Shown here: in pieces, positions 1 to 5,978 of the stretch
Layout: each line of letters opens with the position of its first letter
How positions within the stretch are numbered: position 1 is the stretch's first letter
Assembly (NCBI GenBank): GCA_014378185.1
Contig: JACMOE010000724.1
Location: 1-8,353 of the forward strand
DNA length: 8,353 nt
Source of the DNA: Gemmatimonadaceae bacterium
Lineage (GTDB): Bacteria; Gemmatimonadota; Gemmatimonadetes; Gemmatimonadales; Gemmatimonadaceae
Direction of reading: 5' to 3'
Made by a program: the position numbers and the translations under genes
Notes under the pieces: generated by a model
Seen by the model: only the letters and a program-made list of their open reading frames with translations
Database searches by the model: none
What the model was told of the DNA's origin: nothing

Positions 1-364
1 AGGCGACGCCCATCACGTGCGCCGCGACGGCCACCAGGCCGGCGGTGGCAACCACGCCAACCGTAGCCAGCACCGCAGAGGGGAAAAGCACCGAGCGCGC
101 TGCGGCAATCGATGTGTTCAACCCGCCATCGAACAGGATGAGCACCAGCGCCGTGGTACCGAGGCGGAACGTGAAGCCGTAGTCGTCGAACGGGATGTGG
201 CCGATGCCTTCGCGGCCCGCCAGTACGCCCACCAGCAGGAACAACAGCGCAACAGGCAGTCCGAGGCGCGCGGAGGCACGGCTCAGCGCAACGCTGGTGG
301 CGAGCAGCAGGCCGAACGCCGTGAGCAGCACCGCGGTCGCCATCGGCTCCCCGGCGACCATCAT
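1..364 (-). CDS. CPA1-family K+(Na+)/H+ antiporter, N-terminal part (NhaP2/CvrA-like), cut by window edge
   Basis: Translating the minus strand from the ATG at 364-362 gives 121 residues with no stop up to base 1. The protein is strongly hydrophobic. Likely membrane segments lie at residues 9-28, 34-50, 68-85 and 92-118. The segment around residues 34-62 (RLGLPVALLFLLVGVLAG, then GIGHIPFDDY) and the ALVLILFDGG motif at 72-81 closely match my recollection of the N-terminus of E. coli CvrA/NhaP2, a cytoplasmic-membrane monovalent cation/proton antiporter of the CPA1 family. The rest of the transport domain and any TrkA-C/CorC tail lie outside the window. The ATG overlaps the trmD stop (ATGA), so translation is probably coupled; GAGAGG lies just upstream. 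A second ATG follows immediately, and Met8 is another possible start. The ion (K+ or Na+) cannot be told from this fragment. Confidence 0.85.
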   Translation of the reverse strand, partial: MMVAGEPMATAVLLTAFGLLLATSVALSRASARLGLPVALLFLLVGVLAGREGIGHIPFDDYGFTFRLGTTALVLILFDGGLNTSIAAARSVLFPSAVLATVGVVATAGLVAVAAHVMGVA

Positions 365-1023
365 TCCCTCTCGGCCGGACGCTCCCGCGTCAGCCGCTCT
401 CCTTCCCGCCGGCGCCACTCCGCAATCTTCCCATGGTCGCCGCTCAGCAGCACTTCGGGCACGGCGTGTCCGCGATACTCGGGCGGCCGCGTATAGCTCG
501 GCGCAGACAGTCCGCGTTCCCAGAACGAATCGCCATACGCGCTCTCCGGGTCGCTCATGGCGCCGGGCAACAGCCGCACCGTGGCATCGATCACGGCCAG
601 TGCGGCTGGCTCGCCGCCGCTCAGCACAAAGTCGCCGAGGGACAGCTCCTCGGTGGCGAGATGATCGGCGACCCGCTGGTCCACGTCCTTGTAATGCCCG
701 CAGAGGACCGTGAGTTGCTCCCCTGCGGCGAACCGCACGGCGTCGGCTTGCGTGAAGCGACGGCCTCGGGCACTCATCAGCACGATGGGCGACGTGGCGC
801 CGAGCGACTCGACTGCCTCGAAGAACGGCGCGGGCTTCATCACCATGCCCGGCCCGCCGCCGTACGGCGTGTCGTCTACCGTGCGATGGCGATCGTGCGT
901 GTGGTCGCGCAGGTCCACCACGTTGAACGTCACCGAGCCGGCAGCCGCGGCGCGCGCGGGAATGCTGAGGCCCAGCGGTGTCGCGAAGAAATCCGGAAAG
1001 ATGGTGACGACGTTGATGATCAC
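361..1023 (-). CDS. trmD: tRNA (guanine-N1-)-methyltransferase TrmD
   Basis: TrmD methylates N1 of G37 in tRNAs reading CNN codons, using S-adenosylmethionine, and so prevents +1 frameshifting. It is a cytoplasmic SPOUT-family homodimer. The 220 residues show the family pattern: N-terminal TIFPDFF (7-13), DDTPYGGGPGM (50-60), the trefoil-knot SAM-binding segments LCGHYKDVDQRV (107-118) and SLGDFVLSGGE (128-138), then the flexible-linker region with YGDSF, whose D165 matches the catalytic aspartate (D169 in E. coli/Haemophilus), followed by YTRP (177-180) and VLLSGDH (191-197). The protein is shorter than the 255-residue E. coli enzyme because the C-terminal tail stops near the usual RP(D/E)LL position; similarly short TrmDs exist. 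The start is GTG at 1023-1021, overlapping the rimM TGA as GTGA. There is no good Shine-Dalgarno, which suggests coupling to rimM translation. The stop overlaps the antiporter start by 4 bases. Confidence 0.97.
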   Translation of the reverse strand: MIINVVTIFPDFFATPLGLSIPARAAAAGSVTFNVVDLRDHTHDRHRTVDDTPYGGGPGMVMKPAPFFEAVESLGATSPIVLMSARGRRFTQADAVRFAAGEQLTVLCGHYKDVDQRVADHLATEELSLGDFVLSGGEPAALAVIDATVRLLPGAMSDPESAYGDSFWERGLSAPSYTRPPEYRGHAVPEVLLSGDHGKIAEWRRREGERLTRERPAERE

Positions 1024-1562
1024 TCGAGCAGCCCGTCGGGCGGCGTCACGATGATGACGCGGGCGTCCTTGTCCACCGACGCGATGGTCTGGTCGTCGTA
1101 CAACAGGAGCACCGTCTCACCGTCGCGCGGCTCGGCCAGGCGTACGTCGAGTGCCAGGCCCTGCGGCAGCTCGTAGAGTTCCTCGATTGTGCCAATCGGC
1201 TGACCACCACTGAGCTCGACGCGCATGCCGATGAGCTCGTGGAGATAGACCTCGTCGTCGGCGGGAGGCGCCACTTCATCGGCGGGCAGCAACAGGTAGC
1301 GGCCGCGCCACAGTTCGGCCGCGTTCCGTTCGGGCACTTCGTCGAAGCCGACGAGGATGCCTTCGTTGAAGGAGCGCACCGAGCGCACGTGCAGTTCCTG
1401 GCGCGATGGACTGATGTCGCCGGCGGCGGTGCCCGCAAAAACACGACGGCCGGACGCGAAGACCGCGTCCGGCGCATCGGTGATGACTTCCACGACGACC
1501 TCGCCGCGAATGCCGTGTGCCTTGCGGACCCGCCCGACGATGATGAATTCGGGGGTGGTCAT
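1020..1562 (-). CDS. rimM: Ribosome maturation factor RimM
   Basis: RimM binds ribosomal protein uS19 and assists maturation of the 3' (head) domain of the 30S subunit and 16S rRNA processing. Counting from the ATG at 1562, the 180-residue protein has the N-terminal RimM beta-barrel with the signature VGRVRKAHGIRGEV (about 9-22), then a PRC-barrel from DEVYLHELIG (about 103-112) to the end, closing with VDKDARVIIVTPPDGLLE, a typical RimM ending. An in-frame GTG two codons upstream (1568) is possible. I prefer ATG 1562 because AGGCAG (minus strand, 1576-1571) then sits 8 nt before the start, against only 2 nt for the GTG. The gene begins 15 nt after the rpsP stop and overlaps trmD by 4 bases, the conserved rpsP-rimM-trmD arrangement. 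The PRC domain is slightly divergent from E. coli, but the length is normal. Confidence 0.95.
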   Translation of the reverse strand: MTTPEFIIVGRVRKAHGIRGEVVVEVITDAPDAVFASGRRVFAGTAAGDISPSRQELHVRSVRSFNEGILVGFDEVPERNAAELWRGRYLLLPADEVAPPADDEVYLHELIGMRVELSGGQPIGTIEELYELPQGLALDVRLAEPRDGETVLLLYDDQTIASVDKDARVIIVTPPDGLLE

Positions 1563-1577
1563 GGGCACGGCTGCCTG

Positions 1578-1898
1578 TTACGCGTCGTCCTTCTTCTCGG
1601 CCACCGGAACCGCCGCGGCCTGGAGCTTGGACGCGAGGCGCGTTTCGTGGCGCTGCTTCAGGAGGCCCGCCTTGCGGAGCAGCGAGCGGACGGTGTCCGT
1701 GGGCTGCGCGCCGACGTTGAGCCAGTGATTGACCCGGTCCATGTCGAGGTTCAGCGCAGTGTCGCCCGTGCGGGGCTGATACTGGCCGACGATCTCGATG
1801 AACTTGCCGTCGCGCGGGCTCTTCGAGTCGGCAACGACGATACGGTACATGGGGGACTTTTTCCGGCCAACGCGGCGCAGGCGAATCTTGACTGCCAT
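1578..1898 (-). CDS. rpsP: Small ribosomal subunit protein bS16
   Basis: bS16 is an early-binding protein of the 30S subunit that stabilises the 16S rRNA body. The 106-residue protein starts MAVKIRLRRVGRKKSPMYRIVVAD, the classic bS16 N-terminus, followed by GKFIEIVGQYQPRTG (31-45), WLNVGAQPTDTVRSLLRKAGL (59-79) and a lysine/alanine-rich tail. It is longer than the 82-residue E. coli protein because of an about 25-residue C-terminal extension, which is common outside Proteobacteria. An open frame continues 25 codons upstream to 1973, but the start at 1898 is fixed by the conserved MAVKIRL N-terminus and by the AGGAG ribosome binding site 8 nt upstream. It lies 127 bases downstream of ffh, with no promoter or terminator I can defend in between, so co-transcription with ffh is likely. 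Confidence 0.98.
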   Translation of the reverse strand: MAVKIRLRRVGRKKSPMYRIVVADSKSPRDGKFIEIVGQYQPRTGDTALNLDMDRVNHWLNVGAQPTDTVRSLLRKAGLLKQRHETRLASKLQAAAVPVAEKKDDA

Positions 1899-1906
1899 GG
1901 GTCGAT

Positions 1907-1911
1907 CTCCT
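1907..1911 (-). promoter_or_regulatory. Shine-Dalgarno of rpsP (AGGAG)
   Basis: On the minus strand the sequence reads CAGGAGA, followed 8 nt later by the ATG at 1898. This canonical site decides the rpsP start against a longer in-frame extension. It shows that this genome does use Shine-Dalgarno initiation for internal operon genes, which makes its absence before ffh and lon notable. Confidence 0.85.
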
Positions 1912-2025
1912 GATTGGTGTACTGCTGGGCTCATCGCGCATCCGGCGTTTCCGGACCGCACCCGGTACTCCACGTCTGCCAGTCAGTCAGGACGACGGCG
2001 GGACGGGGACAGCCTCTGAAGGTAA

Positions 2026-3381
2026 CTACCTGAGGCCGCCGAACATACCCGGTGGCATCCGCATCTTTCCGCCGCCCCCGCCCTGCCCGCCTCCGGTGGC
2101 CTTCTTCATCATCTTCTGCATCTCCCGGAACTGCTCCAGCAGGCGATTGACCTCGCTGATGGGCCGGCCAGCGCCCTTGGCAACGCGTGCCCGGCGCGAG
2201 CCGTTCATCAACTCCGGCTTCTTGCGCTCGGCCTTCGTCATCGAGAGCACGATCGCCTCGAGGTGCTTCATCCGCTTGGGATCCGCGTCCTTCACCTGCT
2301 TCAGCATCTTCGAGTTCACACCCGGCATCATCTTCAGCAGGCCCTCGAGCGGGCCGAGCTTCTCGATCTGCCGCATGGCGGTGAGGAAATCCTCCAGGTC
2401 CATGCCTTCCTTCCGGACCTTCCGCTCCATCTTCTTCGCTTCATCCGCATCGAACGCTCCCTGCGCCTTTTCCACCAGCGAGACGATGTCGCCCTGCTGG
2501 AGGATGCGGCCGGCCATGCGGTCGGGATGGAAATCCTCGAGTGCGTCCGTCTTCTCGCCGACGCCGATGTACTTGATGGGCTTCTTGAGCACGCCGTAGA
2601 TGGAGAGCGCCGCACCGCCCCTGGCATCACCGTCCATCTTGGTGAGGATGACGCCGGTGACGTTGAGCTTCGCGTCGAAGCCCTGCGCGATCTTCACGGC
2701 GTCCTGTCCCGTCATGCCATCCGCCACCAGCAGGATCTCGTGCGGCTTGATGGCCGCCTTCAGCCGCTCCAGCTCGGCCATCATGTTGTCGTCGATCTGC
2801 AGGCGGCCGGCGGTATCCACGAGCACGACGCGATCGCGTGCGCGGCGCGCGACGTCGATACCGGCCTTCGCGATCTTCACGACGTCAGTCTCGTTCCGCT
2901 CGGCATAGACCGGAATGTCGAGCTGTGCCCCCAACGTCTCCAGCTGGTCGATGGCGGCGGGGCGGTACACGTCGCACGCGATGAGGCGCACCTGCCTGCC
3001 TTCGAGCTTCAGCTTGCGCGCGAGCTTGGCGGCCGACGTCGTCTTTCCGGATCCCTGGAGGCCCACCATCATGACGACCGTGGGCGGCACCGAACTGAGC
3101 TTGAGCCCCTCGCGCCGTTCGCCGAGCATGGCGGTGAGCTCGTCGTAGACGATCTTGACGAGCTGCTGGGCGGGCGAGACCGTGCGCAACTGCGACACGC
3201 CGACCGCCTTCTTCTCGACGCGTTCGAGGAACTCGCGCGTCAGCGCGAAGTTGACATCCGCCTCGAGGAGGACGCGACGCACTTCGCGCAGCCCTTCCTT
3301 GATGTCGGCGTCGCTGAGCGTGCCACGGCCGCGCAGGCGGGCGAAGGTGGCTTCGAGCTTTTCGGAGAGTTCATCGAACAT
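2026..3381 (-). CDS. ffh: Signal recognition particle GTPase Ffh (SRP54)
   Basis: Ffh with 4.5S RNA forms the bacterial SRP. It binds signal sequences of nascent membrane proteins and, through reciprocal GTPase activation with FtsY, delivers ribosomes to the Sec translocon. The 451 residues, close to the 453 of E. coli, show the N domain (1-95, starting MFDELSEKLEATF), then the G domain with P-loop GLQGSGKTT (107-115), the DVYRPAA motif (137-143), DTAGR (189-193), TKMD (247-250) and DGDARGGAAL (250-259). The methionine-rich M domain (about 300-430) carries the RNA-binding motif SRRARVAKGAG (395-405). The C-terminus (430-451) is Gly/Met-rich. The start is ATG at 3381; no Shine-Dalgarno precedes it. 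It is the first gene of the minus-strand operon and is divergent from lon with 122 bases between starts. Confidence 0.98.
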   Translation of the reverse strand: MFDELSEKLEATFARLRGRGTLSDADIKEGLREVRRVLLEADVNFALTREFLERVEKKAVGVSQLRTVSPAQQLVKIVYDELTAMLGERREGLKLSSVPPTVVMMVGLQGSGKTTSAAKLARKLKLEGRQVRLIACDVYRPAAIDQLETLGAQLDIPVYAERNETDVVKIAKAGIDVARRARDRVVLVDTAGRLQIDDNMMAELERLKAAIKPHEILLVADGMTGQDAVKIAQGFDAKLNVTGVILTKMDGDARGGAALSIYGVLKKPIKYIGVGEKTDALEDFHPDRMAGRILQQGDIVSLVEKAQGAFDADEAKKMERKVRKEGMDLEDFLTAMRQIEKLGPLEGLLKMMPGVNSKMLKQVKDADPKRMKHLEAIVLSMTKAERKKPELMNGSRRARVAKGAGRPISEVNRLLEQFREMQKMMKKATGGGQGGGGGKMRMPPGMFGGLR

Positions 3382-3389
3382 AATCCGGG

Positions 3390-3424
3390 AATTTAGGACC
3401 GCGACAGTCGGTTCGACAGTCTGA
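3390..3424 (-). promoter_or_regulatory. Candidate ffh operon promoter
   Basis: Read on the minus strand, the box TCAGACTGTC (3424-3415) is followed after 19 nt by the AT-rich hexamer TAAATT (3395-3390), 8 nt before the ffh ATG. In such GC-rich DNA the hexamer stands out as a -10-like element. The CTGTC part would lie near -35. The match to the E. coli consensus is modest (TAAATT 4/6). The main support is the identical box-to-hexamer spacing on the lon side. The predicted transcript would have almost no 5' leader. Confidence 0.45.
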
Positions 3425-3472
3425 TCCGCGGACGAGGGCGCTGGCGAAGCCGACCGCTCGGGTCAGACTGTC
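3415..3472. repeat. Inverted repeat in the ffh/lon divergent promoter region
   Basis: The left arm GACAGTCTGATCCG (3415-3428) and right arm CGGGTCAGACTGTC (3459-3472) are complementary at 13 of 14 positions, with 10 perfect at the outer ends, separated by 30 bases. A further copy of GACAGTC lies at 3403-3409. The repeat lies between two start sites and has no T-run, so it is unlikely to be a terminator. It is either an operator for a dimeric regulator or, as the spacing suggests, two outward-facing copies of one promoter element. It is not the CIRCE/HrcA element. Confidence 0.8.
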
Positions 3473-3497
3473 AGACGCGCTGCCTGGCGCGTACTTT
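3463..3497 (+). promoter_or_regulatory. Candidate lon promoter
   Basis: The box TCAGACTGTC (3463-3472) is followed after 19 nt by TACTTT (3492-3497), a -10-like hexamer ending 7 bases before the A of the ATG. If TACTTT is the -10, transcription starts at or next to the ATG. CTGTCA (3468-3473) matches TTGACA at 4 of 6 positions with an 18-nt spacer. The hexamer itself matches TATAAT at only 3 of 6, so this rests mainly on the symmetry with the ffh promoter. Confidence 0.45.
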
Positions 3498-3503
3498 CTC
3501 CCC

Positions 3504-5978
3504 ATGGCCAAGCCACAGCGCAAGGAAGACATCCTCTGGAGTGAGCTGCCGGACGCGCTGCCCCTCATGGCGCTTCGCTCCACCATCGTCTATCCGCTCG
3601 GCACCATCGCCGTGCAGATGGGCGCGCCGGAGAATCTCTCGCTGCTGCGGACGTACGATGAGCCCGGCCTCGTTGTCGCGCTCGTCGTCGCAACCGGCGA
3701 CCACGATGATCCCATCGATTCACAGCGCTTCGTGGGCCGCGTGGGTGTTGCGGCGCGCGTGCACGAGCGAATCAACCTGCCCGGTGACACGGTGCAGATC
3801 ACGCTGCAGGGGCTGCGCCGCATCGTCATCGAGGGCATCAACCAGGAAGAGCCGTATCCCATTGCGGCCATCCGGCCGGCCAAGGAGACGCCCGCGGATC
3901 CCGCGGAGATCGACGAGCTCGTAGCGCGAGTGACCTCCGCCGCGGAAACGCTCGCCGAACTGGTGGAACGCATTCCCGACGAGGTGCCCGCGATCCTCAA
4001 GATGAACGTCTCGGATCCGGGCCGCTTCGCCGACCTGGCCGCGACGAACATGAACTTCCGCATCTCCGACAAGGATGAAGTGCTGCAGCGCCTCGATGTC
4101 GGTCAGCGGCTGCGGTTCATCCTCAACCGGCTGGAGCGCGAGGTGGCGCGCGCCAAGGTGATGGAGGACGTGAAGCGGCAGACGGAGATCAAGATCGAGC
4201 AGCACCAGCGCGAGTTCTATCTCCGCCAGCAGTTGCGCGCCATCCAGGCGGAGCTGGGCGAAGCGGATCCCGGCGAGAAGGAAGCCGTGGAGCTGCTGCG
4301 CAAGATCGACGAGGCCAGGCTGCCCGAGCGCGTGGGTCAGGAAGCGCGACGCGAGACGGAGCGACTGCGTCAGCTCAGTTCCGCGAGCAGCGAATACCAG
4401 GTGATCCGCACGTACCTGGACTGGATTCTGTCGCTGCCGTGGAACCTCCGCAGCGGTGACGAGGATATCACGCTGCAGAAGGTGGAGGAGGCGCTCGACG
4501 GCCGGCACTACGGATTGAGCGAGGCGAAGGAACGGATCATCGAGTACCTGGCCGTGCGGAAGCTGCGCGGTGGCGATCCGCATGGACCCATTCTCTGCTT
4601 CGTCGGCCCGCCGGGCACCGGCAAGACCTCGCTCGGAGAGGCGATTGCGACATCCATCGGCCGCGGGTTCTATCGGATTTCGGTGGGCGGCGTGCGAGAC
4701 GAGGCGGAGATCCGCGGACATCGCCGTACCTACGTGGGCGCCATGCCGGGCCTGCTCATCCAGGCGCTCCGCCGCGTGCAGGTTCGCGATCCCGTCCTGA
4801 TGATCGACGAGATCGACAAGATGTCGGGTGGTGGGCCCTCCGGTGACCCTACCGCGGCCATGCTCGAAGTGCTCGATCCCAGCCAGAACGACAAGTTCGT
4901 GGACCACTACCTGAACCTGCCGTTCGACCTGAGCGGCGCCCTGTTCATCTGCACGGCGAACAACCTGTTCGACATTCCGGCGCCATTGCGCGACCGGATG
5001 GAGATCATCCGCATCGCCGGCTACACCATCGAGGAGAAAGTCGAGATCGCGTGGCGGTACCTGCTGCCGCGCCTGCTCGAGGAGCATGGCATCAGCGACA
5101 AGGACATCCAGTTCACCGACGAGTCGCTGTCGTTCATCTCCAACCGCTATTCGCGCGAGGCGGGGCTTCGCAACTTCGAGCGGAACATGGCGGCCATCAT
5201 GCGGCGTCGCGCGCGCCGAAAGGCGGAGGGAGAAGAAGGGGCGTGGGTGATCGACGTCGAAAAGGTGGAGGAGGTGCTCGGCGTGCCGCGCTATGCGGTG
5301 GAGGAGGTGGACGTGGTGCCGGAGATCGGCGTGGTCACGGGGCTTGCGTGGACCGCGACGGGGGGTGACTTGCTGGTGATCGAGGCGCTGCGCATGCCGG
5401 GGAGTGGACGGCTTACCGTGACCGGGCAGCTTGGCGACGTGATGCGCGAGAGCGTGGACGCCGCGTTCTCGTACGTGCGGTCACGCGCCGCGCAGATCGG
5501 CATTCCAGACGCGGCCTTCAAGGAATTCGACGTCCACGTGCACCTGCCGGCGGGCGCCATTCCCAAGGACGGCCCGAGCGCGGGTATTTCGCTCACGCTC
5601 GCCATCGCCAGCGCCATCTCGCAGCGACCCGTGCGCCGCGACGTGGCCATGACGGGCGAGGTGACACTGCGCGGAAAGGTACTGGAAATCGGCGGCGTGA
5701 AGGAGAAGGTGCTGGCGGCATATCGTGCCGGCCTTCGGCAGCTCATCATGCCCGCGTCGAACGCGAAGGACCTGCGCGACGTGCCGGACGAAGTGAAGAA
5801 GCAGATTGCCTTCACGTTCGTCGCCACGATGGATGAGGTGTTGCGCCTCGCATTGCTTCCCGCCACGGTAGACGATGACGTGCGCGACGATCAGCGCGCG
5901 GACATCACCCGCGACGCCGAGGCCAGCGTGCCGGTCACGAGCGAGACCGGCCTGGTGCTCAACGCGGATCGACTTTGA
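3504..5978 (+). CDS. lon: ATP-dependent protease La (LonA)
   Basis: LonA is a soluble hexameric AAA+ serine protease that degrades misfolded and short-lived regulatory proteins. The 824 residues contain the substrate-binding LAN domain (about 18-215, beginning LPLMALRSTIVYP), a coiled-coil linker (215-290) with the conserved YLRQQLRAIQAELGE stretch, and an AAA+ module with Walker A GPPGTGKTS (368-376), Walker B VLMIDEIDK (431-439) and sensor CTANN (483-487). The protease domain follows, with catalytic Ser692 in KDGPSAG (688-694) and Lys735 in GGVKEK. All key residues are present. E. coli Lon has 784 residues; the excess includes an acidic tail of about 38 residues after LRLALLP (786). The ATG at 3504 fits the family N-terminus but has no Shine-Dalgarno. 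The gene is divergent from ffh, and its last 20 bases overlap the converging metallopeptidase gene. Confidence 0.98.
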   Translation: MAKPQRKEDILWSELPDALPLMALRSTIVYPLGTIAVQMGAPENLSLLRTYDEPGLVVALVVATGDHDDPIDSQRFVGRVGVAARVHERINLPGDTVQITLQGLRRIVIEGINQEEPYPIAAIRPAKETPADPAEIDELVARVTSAAETLAELVERIPDEVPAILKMNVSDPGRFADLAATNMNFRISDKDEVLQRLDVGQRLRFILNRLEREVARAKVMEDVKRQTEIKIEQHQREFYLRQQLRAIQAELGEADPGEKEAVELLRKIDEARLPERVGQEARRETERLRQLSSASSEYQVIRTYLDWILSLPWNLRSGDEDITLQKVEEALDGRHYGLSEAKERIIEYLAVRKLRGGDPHGPILCFVGPPGTGKTSLGEAIATSIGRGFYRISVGGVRDEAEIRGHRRTYVGAMPGLLIQALRRVQVRDPVLMIDEIDKMSGGGPSGDPTAAMLEVLDPSQNDKFVDHYLNLPFDLSGALFICTANNLFDIPAPLRDRMEIIRIAGYTIEEKVEIAWRYLLPRLLEEHGISDKDIQFTDESLSFISNRYSREAGLRNFERNMAAIMRRRARRKAEGEEGAWVIDVEKVEEVLGVPRYAVEEVDVVPEIGVVTGLAWTATGGDLLVIEALRMPGSGRLTVTGQLGDVMRESVDAAFSYVRSRAAQIGIPDAAFKEFDVHVHLPAGAIPKDGPSAGISLTLAIASAISQRPVRRDVAMTGEVTLRGKVLEIGGVKEKVLAAYRAGLRQLIMPASNAKDLRDVPDEVKKQIAFTFVATMDEVLRLALLPATVDDDVRDDQRADITRDAEASVPVTSETGLVLNADRL

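Noticed and set aside
17..496. Plus-strand open frame of 159 codons opposite the antiporter and trmD
   Set aside because: Its product is a low-complexity Arg/Gln/His-rich string, typical of antisense frames in GC-rich DNA. The minus strand holds two recognisable, coupled genes.
1941..1955. Short hairpin TCCGG-CGTTT-CCGGA between ffh and rpsP
   Set aside because: The stem is only 5 bp with no T-run, which is expected by chance in GC-rich DNA. It is not enough for a terminator or an attenuator.
1899..1973. 25-codon N-terminal extension of rpsP
   Set aside because: bS16 proteins begin at MAVKIRL, and AGGAG is correctly placed for that ATG. The extension shows no family similarity.
2263..3396. 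Long plus-strand open frame (377 codons) opposite ffh
   Set aside because: It mirrors the codon pattern of ffh, is rich in His/Leu/Asp/Arg without any recognisable motif, and ffh is certain.
3415..3472. Inverted repeat considered as a terminator or as the CIRCE heat-shock operator
   Set aside because: It lies upstream of both genes with a 30-base loop and no T-run, and its sequence is unlike TTAGCACTC-N9-GAGTGCTAA.
3720..5087. Long minus-strand open frame (455 codons) opposite lon
   Set aside because: It is a codon-bias shadow of lon with no domain signature and no ribosome binding site; lon is intact over the whole stretch.
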